Notes under the pieces: generated by a model
Seen by the model: only the letters and a program-made list of their open reading frames with translations
Told to the model about the DNA's origin: nothing
Databases searched by the model: none
Shown here: positions 33,587 to 45,059 of the stretch, in pieces
Position numbering within the stretch: position 1 is the stretch's first letter
How the letters are laid out: each line of letters begins with the position of its first letter
Position numbers and translations under genes: made by a program
Assembly (NCBI GenBank): GCA_021927905.1
Contig: BLLK01000040.1
Coordinates: 558,001 to 622,000 of the forward strand
Length of the DNA stretch: 64,000 bases
Direction: 5' to 3'
DNA from: Chaetoceros tenuissimus
Lineage: Eukaryota; Bacillariophyta; Thalassiosirophyceae; Chaetocerotales; Chaetocerotaceae

Positions 33587-34870
33587 AGATGAGTTGCGTA
33601 GGATAAGGATCGCGTAGTTGTTGTAATTCATGCTCTTTATGGTCTCAAATCAAGTGCTCTACAATTTTGTAATCATCTTGATGCAACACTTGGTAACAAA
33701 CTTGGATTCAAATCCTGTCTTGCTGATCCTGACTTATGGTACAAGGTGTGTATTGATTCCAATGGCAATGAATATTATGCTTACATCTTCATGTATGTTG
33801 AGGACCTACTGATTATAGACAAGAATCTGAAGAGGTTCATGGAGCAAATTCAAGGTGATTTCACTGTTAAGAAAAAGAGTATCAGCCCACCTGATAGATA
33901 CTTGGGAGCTGATATGAGAAAGGTTGAAGATGATGGTACCAAGCCATTTTGGACAATGAGCTCTAACTCTTATTTCAAGGAGAGTGGTTTGAAGTACAAC
34001 AAGAACCTCTCTGACCCAAATAGCAGACCAAAGCAACCATTTACTACTGCATCTTACAGACCAGAGCTTGATACTTCTGAAGAATGTACTGATGACCAAG
34101 TTACTCTTTTTCAGAATTTAATTGGTATATTGTGATTGGCAGTGGAGCTTGGTAGAATCCATATTGGATACAAGGTAGTTTTGCCTAGGACTGGTCACCT
34201 CTTGCAGGCTATTCATGTTTTCAAGTTTCTTGATATTCACAAGGATACCGAATTGGCTTTCAGACCTGATTTACCCTTCAGACCTGATTTACCAAATCTG
34301 GATTTCGATTATGACAAAGTCAATTAGCAGACTGAATTTATGAAGAAAGCTTACCCTGATACTTTTGAAGATTTACCTCCAAATGCACCTACTCCAAGAG
34401 TGAAACCTTTATCTATGTATGTATTTGTGGACAGAGATCATGCTGGTGATAAGGTAACAAGGAGATCTTAGACCAGTATTTGAATTCTGCTCCAATCATC
34501 TGCTATTCTAAGAGACAGGCTACTGTTGAATCATCTACTTTTGGATCTGAATTTGTTGCACTTCTTATTGCATCTGAATTGATCATATCTCTGAGATATA
34601 AGCTTCGTATGATGGGAGTTCCAATTGAGGGTCTGACTCATATTTTTGTGATAAAGAGGCTATTTACAAGAATTCTTCTATTGCTCATTTAACATTGAAG
34701 AAGAAACATAATTCTATTTGTTTTCATCAAGTACAAGAATGTGTGGCTGCTGGTATTTGAGTTGTACACAAGGTCAACTGTGCTGATAATTTATCTGACA
34801 TTCTAACAAAGTTATTACCTGCTCATATAAGTAAGAGATTACAATCCTTAATCATGTATGTCCGAAACTA
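33587..34870 (+). pseudogene. Degenerate copia RT/RNase H (copy 2)
   Basis: This is the duplicate of 7793-9125. It keeps the YVEDLLI catalytic-site change and the same deletion before KESGLKYNKNL. It has a few private changes, such as a different stop pattern after FQNLIGIL and the loss of the segment that gives SILLYLNS in copy 1. Recognisable motifs are PPDRYLGAD, SKRQATVESSTFGSEFVAL and the C-terminal LSDILTK-like stretch. It is inactive. Confidence 0.88.
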
Positions 34871-34944
34871 ACATTGTGATGCAAATTATTGAAATTGAAA
34901 TTTGAACATTTGAGGAGAGTGAGAAAATCCCACTTTTAGGTTGG

Positions 34945-35114
34945 TGTTAGGATAGAGAACAAAGCTATCTAAGTCAAAAACCAATGACAATGGACGTCAA
35001 ATCAATCGTATATAGTGACAACAACACATATCACACCAATCGTTTGAAATCACTACAATTTAGAATAAACCTTATAATTTAGACTTTTGAATACGTTTTA
35101 CTTTAGTCTTAACA
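34945..35114 (+). repeat. Partial gag-only element: LTR only
   Basis: The LTR begins TGTTAGGATAGAG and ends TCTTAACA, the same as the LTRs at 9189-9357 and 10068-10237. It is followed by the primer-like GATTAACAG and then by foldback-element sequence. The 5' flank GGTTGG matches the insertion point seen in copy 1. There is no second LTR. Confidence 0.8.
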
Positions 35115-35125
35115 GATTAACAGCA

Positions 35126-35862
35126 GTGTCACGTAAGAATACAATTTTTTGTGAGTTTTTCCTGCAAAGTGAAAATGCTAATTTCGGCTCCAATCGACTG
35201 ACAATAAAATAGTAATACCTTTCTAAAAGCTCTTTTCACGCTTGTTTCAAAACTGCAGTCGGAAAAATCTCGGAAGCTTTCTGAGTCAAGAAAGTAACCT
35301 CTAAAGTAGCTTTCTTCGGTTATCTCGCCGTTTAATCGAAACCATATTTCTCGCTACAAAATGAGTTGACGATTCTGAGAAATTACAAATATATTCTTGA
35401 AGTGTTTGTCTAAATAAATATGTAATTAGTTTAGCCATAGAATCATTATAATATTGATATTGCAATAGCATTCTCAACCATGTTTTCTTTGATTCTTTAT
35501 CGTACGTACAGACTGTACCAACAATGACACAATCTCCGTCATTGGTCTGTAAAATCGAGTGAATTTTGAGCCAATTTTGAATCATAAATCGACCATGTTC
35601 ACTATACACTCAAATAAATTATTCTACAGTCAACCTACAACTAATGTAAATACACGGATCTTTCGAAAACTATTCAAATGAACAGTATGTAATTTGTTGG
35701 AATCATTAACTCATTTTGTAGCTAGAAATATGGTTTCGATTCAACACCAAATATTTGAAAAAATGACAATCTCGTCATACTAAAAGCTAAATTTCTAGAC
35801 TCAGAAAGCTTCCAAGATTTTTTCGACTGCAGTTTTGAAACAAGCAGAAAAAGAGCTTTTAG
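35126..35862. mobile_element. Foldback element copy 2, right arm truncated
   Basis: The left arm starts GTCACGTAAGAA and aligns with 13649 onward. The right arm is present up to CAAGCAGAAAAAGAGCTTTT at 35862, where gypsy sequence starts. Conserved internal phrases include TTTCTCGCTACAAAATGAG and TCAAAACTGCAGTCG in inverted pairs. A minus-strand frame (35609-35301) resembles in its first part the one in copy 1 (MY--HG-FMI-NWL-IHSI-QTND). No transposase motif is seen. Confidence 0.75.
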
Positions 35863-38800
35863 CCGATTATAAATATCCATATCAGAGTATCTACGGCAGG
35901 GTCCTCCACAATCTGTGCAGTGACCTAGAATAAAATAAAAATTACGTCTGATTGATAATCTGTCTTGAGTAACACCTTTCTGGATTGTCACTGTACCGTT
36001 GTTATGAATGGCGATGATCTGGTATGGATCACTGTTCTTCTTAGAAAACTTTCTAAGGATACAATTAGTCGTTTTAAGAACTCTGTCTCCGACTTTATAT
36101 TGATGGGAGATGCGTGCAGCATTCTCTCTTTCATTATCGCGAGCAATCTGCTTGTGTTTTCTTTCGGTAATCGCTTTCCAGTCGCTTGCCTTGGATAAAT
36201 TAAACATCATATCCCTTCCAAATACAAGTTGTGCAGGCGTCGCTTGCAATGTTGAGTGGTATGAAGCTCGTACTGCCCATGCAACTGAACTTAAGATAGG
36301 TCCCCAAGGATGTATGTAATCAAATTCATAGCTATCTAGCTGTTTTGTCTTTATCATATTTTGTACTACTTGATGAACTCTTTCAACAGGTGAGTTACCT
36401 TGCGGGTTCTCCGCTTTGGTAGGTCTTGGCTTTATGTCAAAATCTTTGAGCAAAGTCATGAAATGTAATTTAAATTCAGAGCTGTTGTCACAAACGACTT
36501 ATATCTACTCAGCCATGTTTGTTCGAATATCAAGCTAATTCTAGCTGATGTTTTGTCAATAAAATCATCTTTATCTTCTTTGACTTTGTCAATACTATAA
36601 TATGGTACTTGTGCAATCTCGAACCATCCGGTTGCGGGATCCAACATCGTCATACAAGTGAGCTTCAGCTCTACTTCTTTAATTTCACCGCCAGGCTGTA
36701 TCTGCTTAGCTGTTACTGAATATGGACCAATCAGGTCGACATGTACCGTCCTCCATGGTACTAATTCCTTTATTGTTTTCGCAGGTATAATTCCATATCT
36801 GCGCTTCTTTTTATATTGTTGACAGACTTCACAAGTCTTTACGAAATCTTTAGCTTGATTGGAAAGTCCTTTCCAATAGCATGTTTCTTTTATCGTATTA
36901 CCTAGACGATCTCCTCCAGGGTGATTTAAGTAATGATGATACCAATTGAGAGTGCTCTCTCTTAAGGTTTGTGGAACATATACTTTGTCCTTGTACATTA
37001 TGAGCTCGACTCCATCGAGTTCTTTGATTTTGTATTCAGAATCCTTTTCATCTAAAAGTTTCTTTATTTTGGAATTTCTTTTCTTCAATTCTTTTTGTTG
37101 TTCTTCACGGAGTAACTTCTTCTCCAATGGGAAATCAGCTTGAATACTTCGTACTCGTCTGTTTGCAAATAATTCTTGTATTTTAGTGTCGGTGGACTCA
37201 ATCTCTTCCTCCTCAACATTGTTGCTTCTCAAGCGACTAAGTGTATCAGCTACGATATTGTCAACACCGGCAATATGTATAATATTAGGTCCAAACTCTT
37301 CAAGTAGGAGTCTCCAGCGCATAACTCTTTGAGACTCACTCAAGGTTGCTTCATAAACTAAATTTTTGTGATCTGAGTAGACATTGATCTCATATCCAAA
37401 CAGAATATTTCTAAATTGTTTCAAACATTCAACAATAGAGAGAAGTTCTTTCTCGGTTGTGGTACGATTTCGATAGTTGTCGACTGAAGAATGCAATAGG
37501 CTTTCCATTTTGGCTTATTACAGCACCTAGCTGTTTATCAGATGCATCTGTATGTATATCGAATGGTTTACTCCAGTCGGGGTAGGTTAAGAAGACTTCT
37601 TCAGTTACCATTTGTTTAAGTTGGATGAAGGCATCATCCATTTCTTCTGTCCAAGTAATTTTCATTTTACCTTTCTTACCAGCTGCAGCATCGATGAGTG
37701 GTGATAGGATATGAGAGCGTCTTCTCCACATATCTCTGTAAAATTGTATCATACCGATAAGAGATTTCATCTCTTTCGCTGTTTGAGGTTTATGAAGATC
37801 GACAATTCCTTGTACCTTCTTTGGGTCTGGTCTCAGACCTTCTTTTGAAATTATGTAACCTAGATAAGGAATCTCCTGTAATCCAAAGCTGCATTTTGAA
37901 GCATTGACTTTCAGTCCTGCATTTTCGAATCGCTGAAAGATCTCTTCCAGTTGTGATAAGTGTTCATCGAAAGTGCCTGTTCCGATGCAAAGAATGTCAT
38001 CAATGTAAGTGCGTACACCTTCAATGTCGCCAATCAAGTCATAAATCTTTGACTGAAATACATCACCTGAGACAACCATTCCCATAGGTAAGCAAGTATA
38101 TCTGAATTTACCAAATTCAGTTACAATAGTAGTAATGTCTTTACTACATTCCGCAAGTGGGATTATATAATATCCCATGTTGAGATCCAATGCTGTCGCA
38201 AAGGTGAATCCCTCTAATTGTTGTAAAGTATCCGCAATTCTTGGGATTGGAAAAGGCTTCCGAACTACCTGTCCATTAACCTTCCAAAAATCTGTCACAA
38301 ATCTAGCAGTTCCTTCCTTCTTTGGGATAATAAATACGGGAGTCCCCCATTCTGATTCATGTACTACTTCTAGTACTCCTATTTTTACGAGCCGTTCTAG
38401 CTCCTTCTTATAGGTTTCTTTGTTGATTTTTGGAACTGGGTACCATCTGCAATTAACCGCTTTTGCTCCTTCTTTTAATTGTATTTTTACTGGATCCGTT
38501 TTCCAACGTCCAAGTGTTCCATCGAACAATGACTCAAATTTCTTTAAGGTTTTGAGAAGCTTCCGCTTCTGTTCTCTATTTAAAGATGTAGCACTCGCTA
38601 CAACTTCTTCTAAGTCTGCTTTTTCATAATTTGCGTCCAAAATCTTTGTAACACGTTCTGTTTCTTCTTGTGTAGCCTTCAGCTCTACTGATCTGAGAAA
38701 TGTAGCTCGCATTTCTTGTCTAGTTGGATGTTTGGCTTCCCAGATGTCACTGAAGCTTTTCATAGGAACTAACACATCGTTCCATTTGATTGTTTTATCG

Positions 38801-38874
38801 CTATGTCTTAAGTCGATTTTGAGCTTGTTCAGCAGATCTCTGCCAATGATCATATCATATCCTATCCCTTCTGG
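35863..38874 (-). pseudogene. Ty3/gypsy pol: protease end, RT, RNase H and integrase
   Basis: The frame from 38853 starts MIIGRDLLNKLKIDL, the end of a retropepsin, and reads into reverse transcriptase with FVTDFWKVNGQVVRKPFPIP (residue 185 onward), ALDLNMGYY, and the catalytic TYIDDILCIG at 282-291. It continues to RNase H with DIHTDASDKQLGAV. A frameshift near 37480 leads to EKELLSIVECLKQFRNILF, then integrase with HVDLIGPYSV. Another frameshift near 36470 leads to the second-Asp region CDNSSEFK, NPQGNSPVERVHQ and a C-terminal GDRVLKTTNCILRKF. It would copy the element RNA and insert the cDNA. The 3' end and 3' LTR are lost where foldback sequence begins at 35862. Two frameshifts make it inactive, although the rest is well preserved. 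Confidence 0.9.
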
Positions 38875-38882
38875 GTTTGGAT

Positions 38883-40257
38883 AGGACCCCTGTCCCAGCT
38901 ACGCAACGAAGGGTCGCTGGTGGCATCCAATTGTGTAGGCTCTCGTCGGTCGATTTGTTAAGTGCTGACGTCACGCTGGATGCCCCCTAGCTCACGAAAT
39001 TTTCTTGTAGCTAGGCATACTCTGTTAGTAACAAAACACAAAACCATACCAGTTTAGTGGCTATTTATCCTCGAAAATAGCTATCCCTCCAAAAAAATAA
39101 AAAAAAATATTCAAATGAAACAATCAGAGTATGCACATATATCAATTAATATGTGCTCTACAATTCTGGCATATCAGATTTTACATTTGTGTTTTTTTTT
39201 GTATTGAAATAAAGGATTTTTGAAATGGCCTAGAGGGGGTAGTATCAAAAAGTTCGTCCTCGAGCTGACTACATATGGGTAATACTACATAAAAAAAATG
39301 TTTCCACAACTTTGAACTATGGAACATATAACTTTAAGGTGTTTTTGAAAGCATCCGTACTTTGGTTTATTTACATTTCTTTATTTTTATGTACTTTTTT
39401 CTAATACAAGTTGATACTACCCCCTGTTCATGGAAAATGTCTTCGTTTTCGGTTTCTCCGTATGTTTCCCCGTCTCTTTCGTTTATGTCAGAACACATAC
39501 ATGTTGGACTTGAGAGTGATACACATACCCCTATTTCTTGCTCAGTTTTTCAAGTTTGACCTTCAATAAATACCATTTAATAACTAACACATTCAATATA
39601 CTATTGCATGCATTTGTTCTGAGTTTCGCTTGCTTATATTGCTATTGTTATGTGTTCCTGTTGTGTGAAGAGTGGTCGTATGAAAAAATCCTTCCAAGTG
39701 CACTTTGAGACACGGATTTCACAGCACTCATCCAATGTTCAGACAACTTCTCACCATCCTCTATAACAAAATAGATGGTGTAGATTCAGAAAATCTAATT
39801 GTTCCTCGAATTTGAGTACTCCATAGAATCAAAATTTTCATTTTTGTCAAAGGGGGTAGTATCAATCCAGATCGTCTCCCAACCGGGGTAGTATCATTTC
39901 ACCTCATATATCTCGACCAAATGAACATAATGAACAACATCAATTGGTACATGTATTCTTCACTATATAATAGAGCTGTGTGCGAAATTTTATTTTGATT
40001 TGACTCTTGTATGTGTTTCAACGGAAGTGTTGTTTCCTTTACAAGAATAATTTTGTGTGTGTGGGGAGGGGGGGGTAGTAAGGATAAATACCCACTAAAC
40101 TGGTACCTTGTGGCCAGTGTGCCTCAACGAAGACTGGATGGGGGCATCTATCTGTGGCTGGTGACTGTCTGTTGGCTGGATGCCCCCATCCAGTTCTGTC
40201 GGCTCTCGTCGGTTGCAGCTGGCTTACGGCAAAACCATATGGTGGGACAGGGGTCCT
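38883..40257. mobile_element. DNA transposon, 1375 bp, with 8-bp TSD (hAT-like), inside a gypsy protease
   Basis: The terminal repeat AGGACCCCTGTCCCA (38883-38897) has its exact complement at 40243-40257. The 8-bp target GTTTGGAT is at 38875-38882 and again at 40258-40265. Removing the element and one TSD joins HHEFDVYP to NPEGIGYDMIIGRDLL in frame, so the host gypsy was intact there. An 8-bp TSD fits hAT elements. No transposase ORF is visible. Inside, a second inverted pair lies at 39047-39074 and 40078-40105, and the motif GGGGTAGTATCA is repeated. The inner part may be a second, nested element. Confidence 0.9.
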
Positions 40258-40269
40258 GTTTGGATAGAC

Positions 40270-40728
40270 ATCAAATTCATGATGAATTCTTGTTGCACCA
40301 CCGAATTCATCGAAGGTTACTTGAAGTGATATTCTTTTATTGCATGCTAGAGATCCTGCTCTAGTCATGTATTCAACATTTTGTTCGATCCCGAAAGCTT
40401 CCAGGAAATCTTGTACGATCTCTTCTTTGATCATCGATCCAGAAGCGCCTTCATCAAATAGAATCAACATATTTGATTTCAGTTCTTCATGTTTATTGTT
40501 TGGATTATAGACAGTCGCTAACGAGACTGCTGTAGCATCGCTTGGACCTTCCAAGGGATTGTATTTTGTTAGTTTGTTTTTGTTCATTTGTCTAGAAATC
40601 ATTCTATCAAATTTATTAGAAAAGGAAAACTTCTTTAAACTTTTCTTTACTTTTATTTTTCTACTTTTACCGACCTTTCTGACTGGAAGGACATGGTCCG
40701 GAATTGATGTCGATTCGACTTGGTGTAA
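40270..40728 (-). pseudogene. Ty3/gypsy protease N-terminal part
   Basis: The frame reads down from 40602 (MISRQMNKNKLTKYNPLEGP) to NMLILFDEGASGSMI, the retropepsin active site written as D-E-G-A-S rather than the usual D-S/T-G-A, and on to TRIHHEFDVYP, where the 38883-40257 transposon cuts it. Its second half is the start of the pol frame at 38853. The gag stop and this start are separated by a frame change near 40700. The Glu in the active site could be a real variant or a mutation. Confidence 0.75.
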
Positions 40729-42020
40729 TCAATGATTAGCCTCCTCGTCATCGTCACTGTCCAACTTCTTGATAAGCTTCGCAAGAAGGGCAGTTTGTTT
40801 CTCTTGAGTTGATGCTAAGGACTCAATAGTGTGGACCTCTTTCTGGGTCTTCAACTTTCCCTGCTTCTGCCATGTATCCTTCATGGTGCAGTCATCGGTG
40901 TTATGGTTGTCAAAAAATTTGCTCTTTGCTTGTTTGCACCACTTGCAAAACTTTTTATCATTGTTGTCGTTACGTCTTCCACGCTTGCTTCCACCCTGAC
41001 CTTGGTTGGAGTTATTTCTATTCTTGTGATTCTGCTTGTTTCTCTCAGCTTCTGCTTTCTTATCTTCCTGGGATGTTCTATCCTCAGCTTCAAAGTCTGC
41101 CATTGCACTGACAAAAGTTGCATCGTCCATCTGACGCCAGTCTTGTTCATATCCACTACGCAAATGCTTCTTGTAGGGTTTTGGTAGTCCGTTGAAGATC
41201 GCTCTACGGATACTCTGTTCGTCAAGTTGTTTTTCTTGGATAGTCCAGTTTGCACCTGAATAGGACTCACACTTTTTCATGCTTGGCGGCTGCATAATCT
41301 TCAGCTTGTTCGCATATGTCTTCATGGTGTACTCGTACTCCTTGACAGTCATGCTGTATGGTTTCACGATCTGAAACATAAAGTAATAATAGTGATTCTC
41401 ATAGGCTTCGCCATGATCTTTCCATAGAATCTTTCCAAGATTCCACTTGATAGCTCTCTCATACTCGAGGAATGCTACAATTCTTGCTCTTTCCTTGGCA
41501 TCCAGGTTCAGTCCCTGACCGTTTGGTAGCCATCTCCCATCAATGAGAGTATTGGAAGTTTTAAGCCAATTCTCAAAGGCTGTTTCGTTTGTCTTTGTGA
41601 CATATACATTTGGGAGGCTTGTGTCCTCTCCACAATGCTCGAGAAATTCAATTCTCGCGTCTGTCATAGCTTTGACTAAAGCTTGACTTGCAAGCCCTTT
41701 CAGGGTCTTGGCGATGTGTTCAAATCTTTGACGCATCGACAACCTTTGGGTTCGAAGATCCCTTGTGTTAAGGTGATCATGTTGTCTAAGAATTGGACTC
41801 CTTGTCCATGAAGGTTATTCAACAAAGTGATTGTAACCTTGAGTTCGTTTGCTCCATCTGCTCGATGGTTCTCGTCGATAGCAACGCTAATCGAGTCGGT
41901 TTCTGGTTCCTTTTCTTCGCCTTTCGGTTTGAGAGGAACGAATCTCATCTGCACGTTGATACCAGCTTTTTTTTCGCCAGTATGCTTCTTGATTGCTGTT
42001 GCGGCCTTCGCTAACTTCAT
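40729..42020 (-). pseudogene. Ty3/gypsy gag
   Basis: The frame begins at 42020 (MKLAKAATAIKKHTGEKKAG) and, after a frame change near 41735, continues as MSMRQRFEHIAKTLKGLASQ to the stop at 40729. A Cys/His cluster near the C-terminal end, KFCKWCKQAKS and FFDNHNTDDCTMKD, is a C-x2-C-type gag finger of gypsy elements, followed by an acidic DSDDDEEANH tail. Gag would form the particle and package RNA. It is upstream of protease and RT on the same strand. One frameshift spoils it. Confidence 0.8.
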
Positions 42021-42541
42021 TGTAGTTGTAGTTGTAGTTGGGTAGCTGCTTGATAGATTCTTGTCTTGGCAATTTGTTGACCTAGCTTAGCTAGAAGGTA
42101 GACAGTAATTATGCATAGCATCATCAACTTTATGTAGATAGTCATAGTATCCGAAGTGAGGATGTGGTAATATTCTCCACATAGACATTGGAGGAATGCA
42201 ATTGACAATAGGAATATATCTGTTGACAGTAGCATCAACTTACAAAGAAGAAGGAATGTACTCTGTGCTCCATGAATGAATAAGATAAAAAGGTTTTGAG
42301 GTATTGATGTCGATAGGCTGTTGATTTCGCTTTGTATTTGATGACGTAGACTTAAAATGAGAAGATATTGGGACCTGATGACTGGAATATCCGAGACAAG
42401 GTAAATTACACTATAGTTGAATAGCATCTTTGTCAGGCAAAGTTGGCTTAGTTTAGCAATTGGAGCCGTCATTACGATGCAAATATGTGTATATAGAAAT
42501 GTCGCGAAGGTCATAAGAAGGTAGACCAGGTCCTCAGGCAT
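42021..42541 (-). repeat. Probable 5' LTR and leader of the minus-strand gypsy
   Basis: This stretch lies directly upstream of gag (which starts at 42020), on the minus strand, and abuts another element's gag stop at 42545. The last bases before the ATG are an AACTACAACTACAACTAC repeat. With the 3' LTR missing I cannot set LTR edges. A 174-codon hydrophobic open frame crosses it and is likely fortuitous. Confidence 0.45.
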
Positions 42542-42544
42542 GAA

Positions 42545-44083
42545 TCATTCCTCATCACTGGCCACTTCAAAGTTACTTAGAAGTGCTTCTGATTCTTCAG
42601 CAGTAGGAGCATCTTCAGTAGCAGCATCTGTGGTCTCATCAGTAGAATTGTTGGACGGAGACTGCACTGGAGTATCTTGAGTAGAGTTACGGCTCGGGTT
42701 ATTGGTACATTCAACCGGCTTGTGTCTACACCAAATCCAATTTTCATGGTGATGTGGGCACCACCAGAATTCTTTTCCACCCTTGGTAATTTTATCTCCT
42801 GATTTGTATGTCTTTCCATTGATGACATTGCTGAATTTCCATGCATCCTTGCCACGGTTTCTTGGAGTACCACGATCCTTATTTTCTCCCTGATCTCCTC
42901 CACCTCCAGTTGGAGTGTTGCGCTTCTTTTTGGCATTCTTCTCTAGCACTTGGACTTTTGCTGAAAGCGCAATAATCTCTTGTTCCTGAGATGAAAGAGC
43001 GCCCCAAGAAGATTCCTTGTCATATTTTCTGGAGGAGTATTCGGACTGTCCATCTTGAAGCAACTCCTTGAATTCAACATCAATTTCTCCCTTAAGCCAC
43101 TTCACTTCCTTTTTCTTGAAGTGCTCATTGAAGTGAGTATCATCTGAGTGCTTGTACGCAGTTAGTAGATCTTGCACTAGGTCGTCGTTTGACATTTGAT
43201 GGCCGAATGCAGCTAATGAAGTGTTCAGTCCTCTTACATGGTCATTGAAAGTTTCAATGTCCATCCCTTTGATCTTCTCACGCAGTTCCTTGAATTGGTC
43301 TTTCAGTACCTTGACTTGGCCACGACCTGGCATCTCAGACTTGGAAATGATAGAACGGAAAAGAAGTGGAGCAACTGCTATATTTTAAAGAGTGTAGCTC
43401 AATTCATCAGCCATCATTCTCTTGACCATATCCTCATTTAGGGAATCAAATAGAGACTGGACGGCCATTTCATTGTTCTGAGCAGCGTGATTTTGCTGTC
43501 CAATAATATTTGCTGTAGCAAAGTTCTCGATTACACTTAGAGGAACCTCTTGGGTCTGATACACAATATTGTATGTCTTACTTGGAGTAACTGAGTTGTC
43601 TTCAATCTTGAAGATGTTGCCTCCTGCATCGTACAAGCCACATTTCACAGCCTTCTTGTGCACATTTGCTCTGAAGAAGTTCACATTCTCTGGCTTTCCA
43701 TTGTAGAGGATGGAATGGACCTTGGTAACCCCTAGTTCATACATTTTCATTCCACTCTTTGCGAACATATCGATCACGTTGGTTGTAGCTCTGACTGGGT
43801 TGAGTGCGAAATTGACTTGTTGATTTCCTTGATTGCCTTGCTGATTTGCTTGAGCTTGATTTGCTTGAGCATCTTGAGCAGCTTGAGTAGCTTGAGTAGC
43901 TTGAGTAGCTTGAGCACGAGCAGCTTGGAGTTCAGCTCCCTGGTCAGTTACTTGCTGGTTGAGAGTAGTAAGTTGTGAAGTTAGTCCATTCACTAACTCA
44001 TTTAGTTGAGCGATCTGCTCTTCAGGAGTTGACATGTTTTGTTGGTTCGGATTTGAATAGTCTCTAGCTCTTGTCTGAACCAT
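42545..44083 (-). pseudogene. Copia-type gag (minus strand), two open parts
   Basis: The first part (44083-43385) starts MVQTRARDYSNPNQQNMS and has a coiled-coil/Ala-Gln repeat of TQATQAAQDAQANQAQ type, then a capsid-like stretch. It ends at 43385, and a second part starts at about 43333 with MPGRGQVKVLKDQFKELREK and a helical core. A zinc-like motif, FWWCPHHHENWIWCRHKPVE with a following C, occurs about residue 190 of that part. It ends with an acidic, Ser/Thr-rich tail at 42545. No pol follows, because the gypsy 5' end abuts directly. It is gag only by truncation, not necessarily by design. Confidence 0.8.
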
Positions 44084-44518
44084 ATACTCTTTTTGCTATT
44101 TGCGCAGAGGAAGCGTGTTATTATCCACTGATTTATCAAGAGGACAATAGACTCAATACACCGAAGGAAGTTATTCAATTAAGCGTATGTTTAGATTAAG
44201 TAAGCTAAGAAGATTGATTGAACATCTTCTTTTTACTGAATATGTAGTTTCATGCATGTAGTAGGCTTCTCTCGACTGACACAATCAATCAGGTTTAAGG
44301 GGAAGCAAATCAACCGCTGGAATCACATCATCACATCAAGATAGCAATGACGTAATCCTTGTTGGTCCTATCTTGACAACCACTTCAACATAATGACGTA
44401 GTTGACATTTCAATGACCTAATACCAATATTCCAACAGAACCCGAACACTACTTGAGTATCTTTCACATTAACAGACGATTGTTCTATTGAGGCACAACA
44501 CACACACACTTTACATAT
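44084..44518 (-). other. Upstream region of the minus-strand gag, with a short LTR-like piece
   Basis: This is where the gag at 44083 would have its leader and LTR. The segment 44436-44518 contains GAACCCGAACACTACTTGAG and a CACACACA tract, sharing words with the copia LTR at 52036-52062 on the plus strand. No complete LTR could be defined. Confidence 0.35.
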
Positions 44519-44809
44519 TTACACAGATCTCTTTTCGTAGAATTTCTTTTTGTATTTTTGGAACTGGGAATGCTCGCAAGCAAAAGGTATTGGTTCCAAG
44601 TTTACTGGAGGAAGATTCCACTCCTCCAAGGTACTGTCGAATAGGCTCTTGTATTTTTGCGGAAGCTTCATTAATAAGTGTTTTTGAGCATCATTCAGAT
44701 GTGTCTGTATTGTTATTTCTTCTTCCTGTATGTTTGCCTTCTCAATTTTGGTGTCTTTCCATAGTACATTGTGTAGCTTCTTTTGTGACTTTTGATTCCA
44801 TTCTGTCAT
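44519..44809 (-). pseudogene. Gypsy RT N-terminal fragment
   Basis: The minus-strand frame starts MTEWNQKSQKKLHNVLWKDT and includes LNDAQKHLLMKLPQKYKSLF then DSTLEEWNLPPVNLEPIP, the usual lead-in of a gypsy reverse transcriptase, where the phrase LFDGTLG-W--DPV is typical. It is cut at 44519, before the catalytic core. It is not the same copy as the gypsy at 35863-42541. Confidence 0.6.
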
Positions 44810-44819
44810 TTAACATAAT

Positions 44820-44932
44820 ATTTAAATCGTCCTCTCATGACATCAGCAGAGAAAATCTACGCATGTCCATCATCCCATTGTATGATAATTTCACTAAAGA
44901 GCATGTCTATTTGAAATGTGAGAAAATCCCAC
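44820..44932 (+). pseudogene. 3' end of an upstream related copia element
   Basis: The sequence just before the LTR has a polypurine-like GTGAGAAAATCCCAC, the same motif that precedes the 3' LTRs at 9178 and 52019. The residues HDISRENLRMSIIPLY are read in one frame (ORF 44488-44946). This suggests the LTR at 44933 is shared with a former tandem partner. Confidence 0.4.
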
Positions 44933-45059
44933 TGTTAGGTTGGTAGATTTTGAGAACCCGAACATCACTTTGTATCTTTTCACATCAACACACAATGCTT
45001 TTAGATATTTACACAATAACATAATTACTATTTTGATACGTAACAACAATATCTTTTCA
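44933..45059 (+). repeat. 5' LTR of the CoDi element (127 bp)
   Basis: It starts TGTTAGGTTGGTAGATTTTG and ends ATATCTTTTCA. The end is fixed because the three copies at 10356, 45059 and 52450 diverge after this point. Internal words are GAGAACCCGAACA and TTACACAATAACATAATTAC. The 180 bp after it (45060-45245) form the untranslated leader, followed by the conserved part shared with 425-640. Confidence 0.8.

Larger units (their letters stand above)
32925..35123. repeat. Segmental duplication, copy 2 (partner 7177-9366)
   Basis: It matches 7177-9366 throughout, including the copia 3' pol relic, the LTR start TT mutation at 34934 and the nested gag-only LTR. It ends at GATTAACAG (35115-35123), within the nested element, where a foldback element begins. 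In copy 1 the nested element is complete. So copy 2 lost, or never received, the rest. Confidence 0.9.

Noticed and set aside
42017-42541. 174-codon minus-strand hydrophobic ORF that might be a membrane protein
   Set aside because: It lies exactly where the 5' LTR and leader of the minus-strand gypsy should be, and reads to the gag start.
43385-44083. Possible host coiled-coil protein from the Gln/Ala repeat
   Set aside because: It is followed on the same strand by a gag part with a Cys/His motif and lies in a retroelement cluster; gag is the simpler reading.
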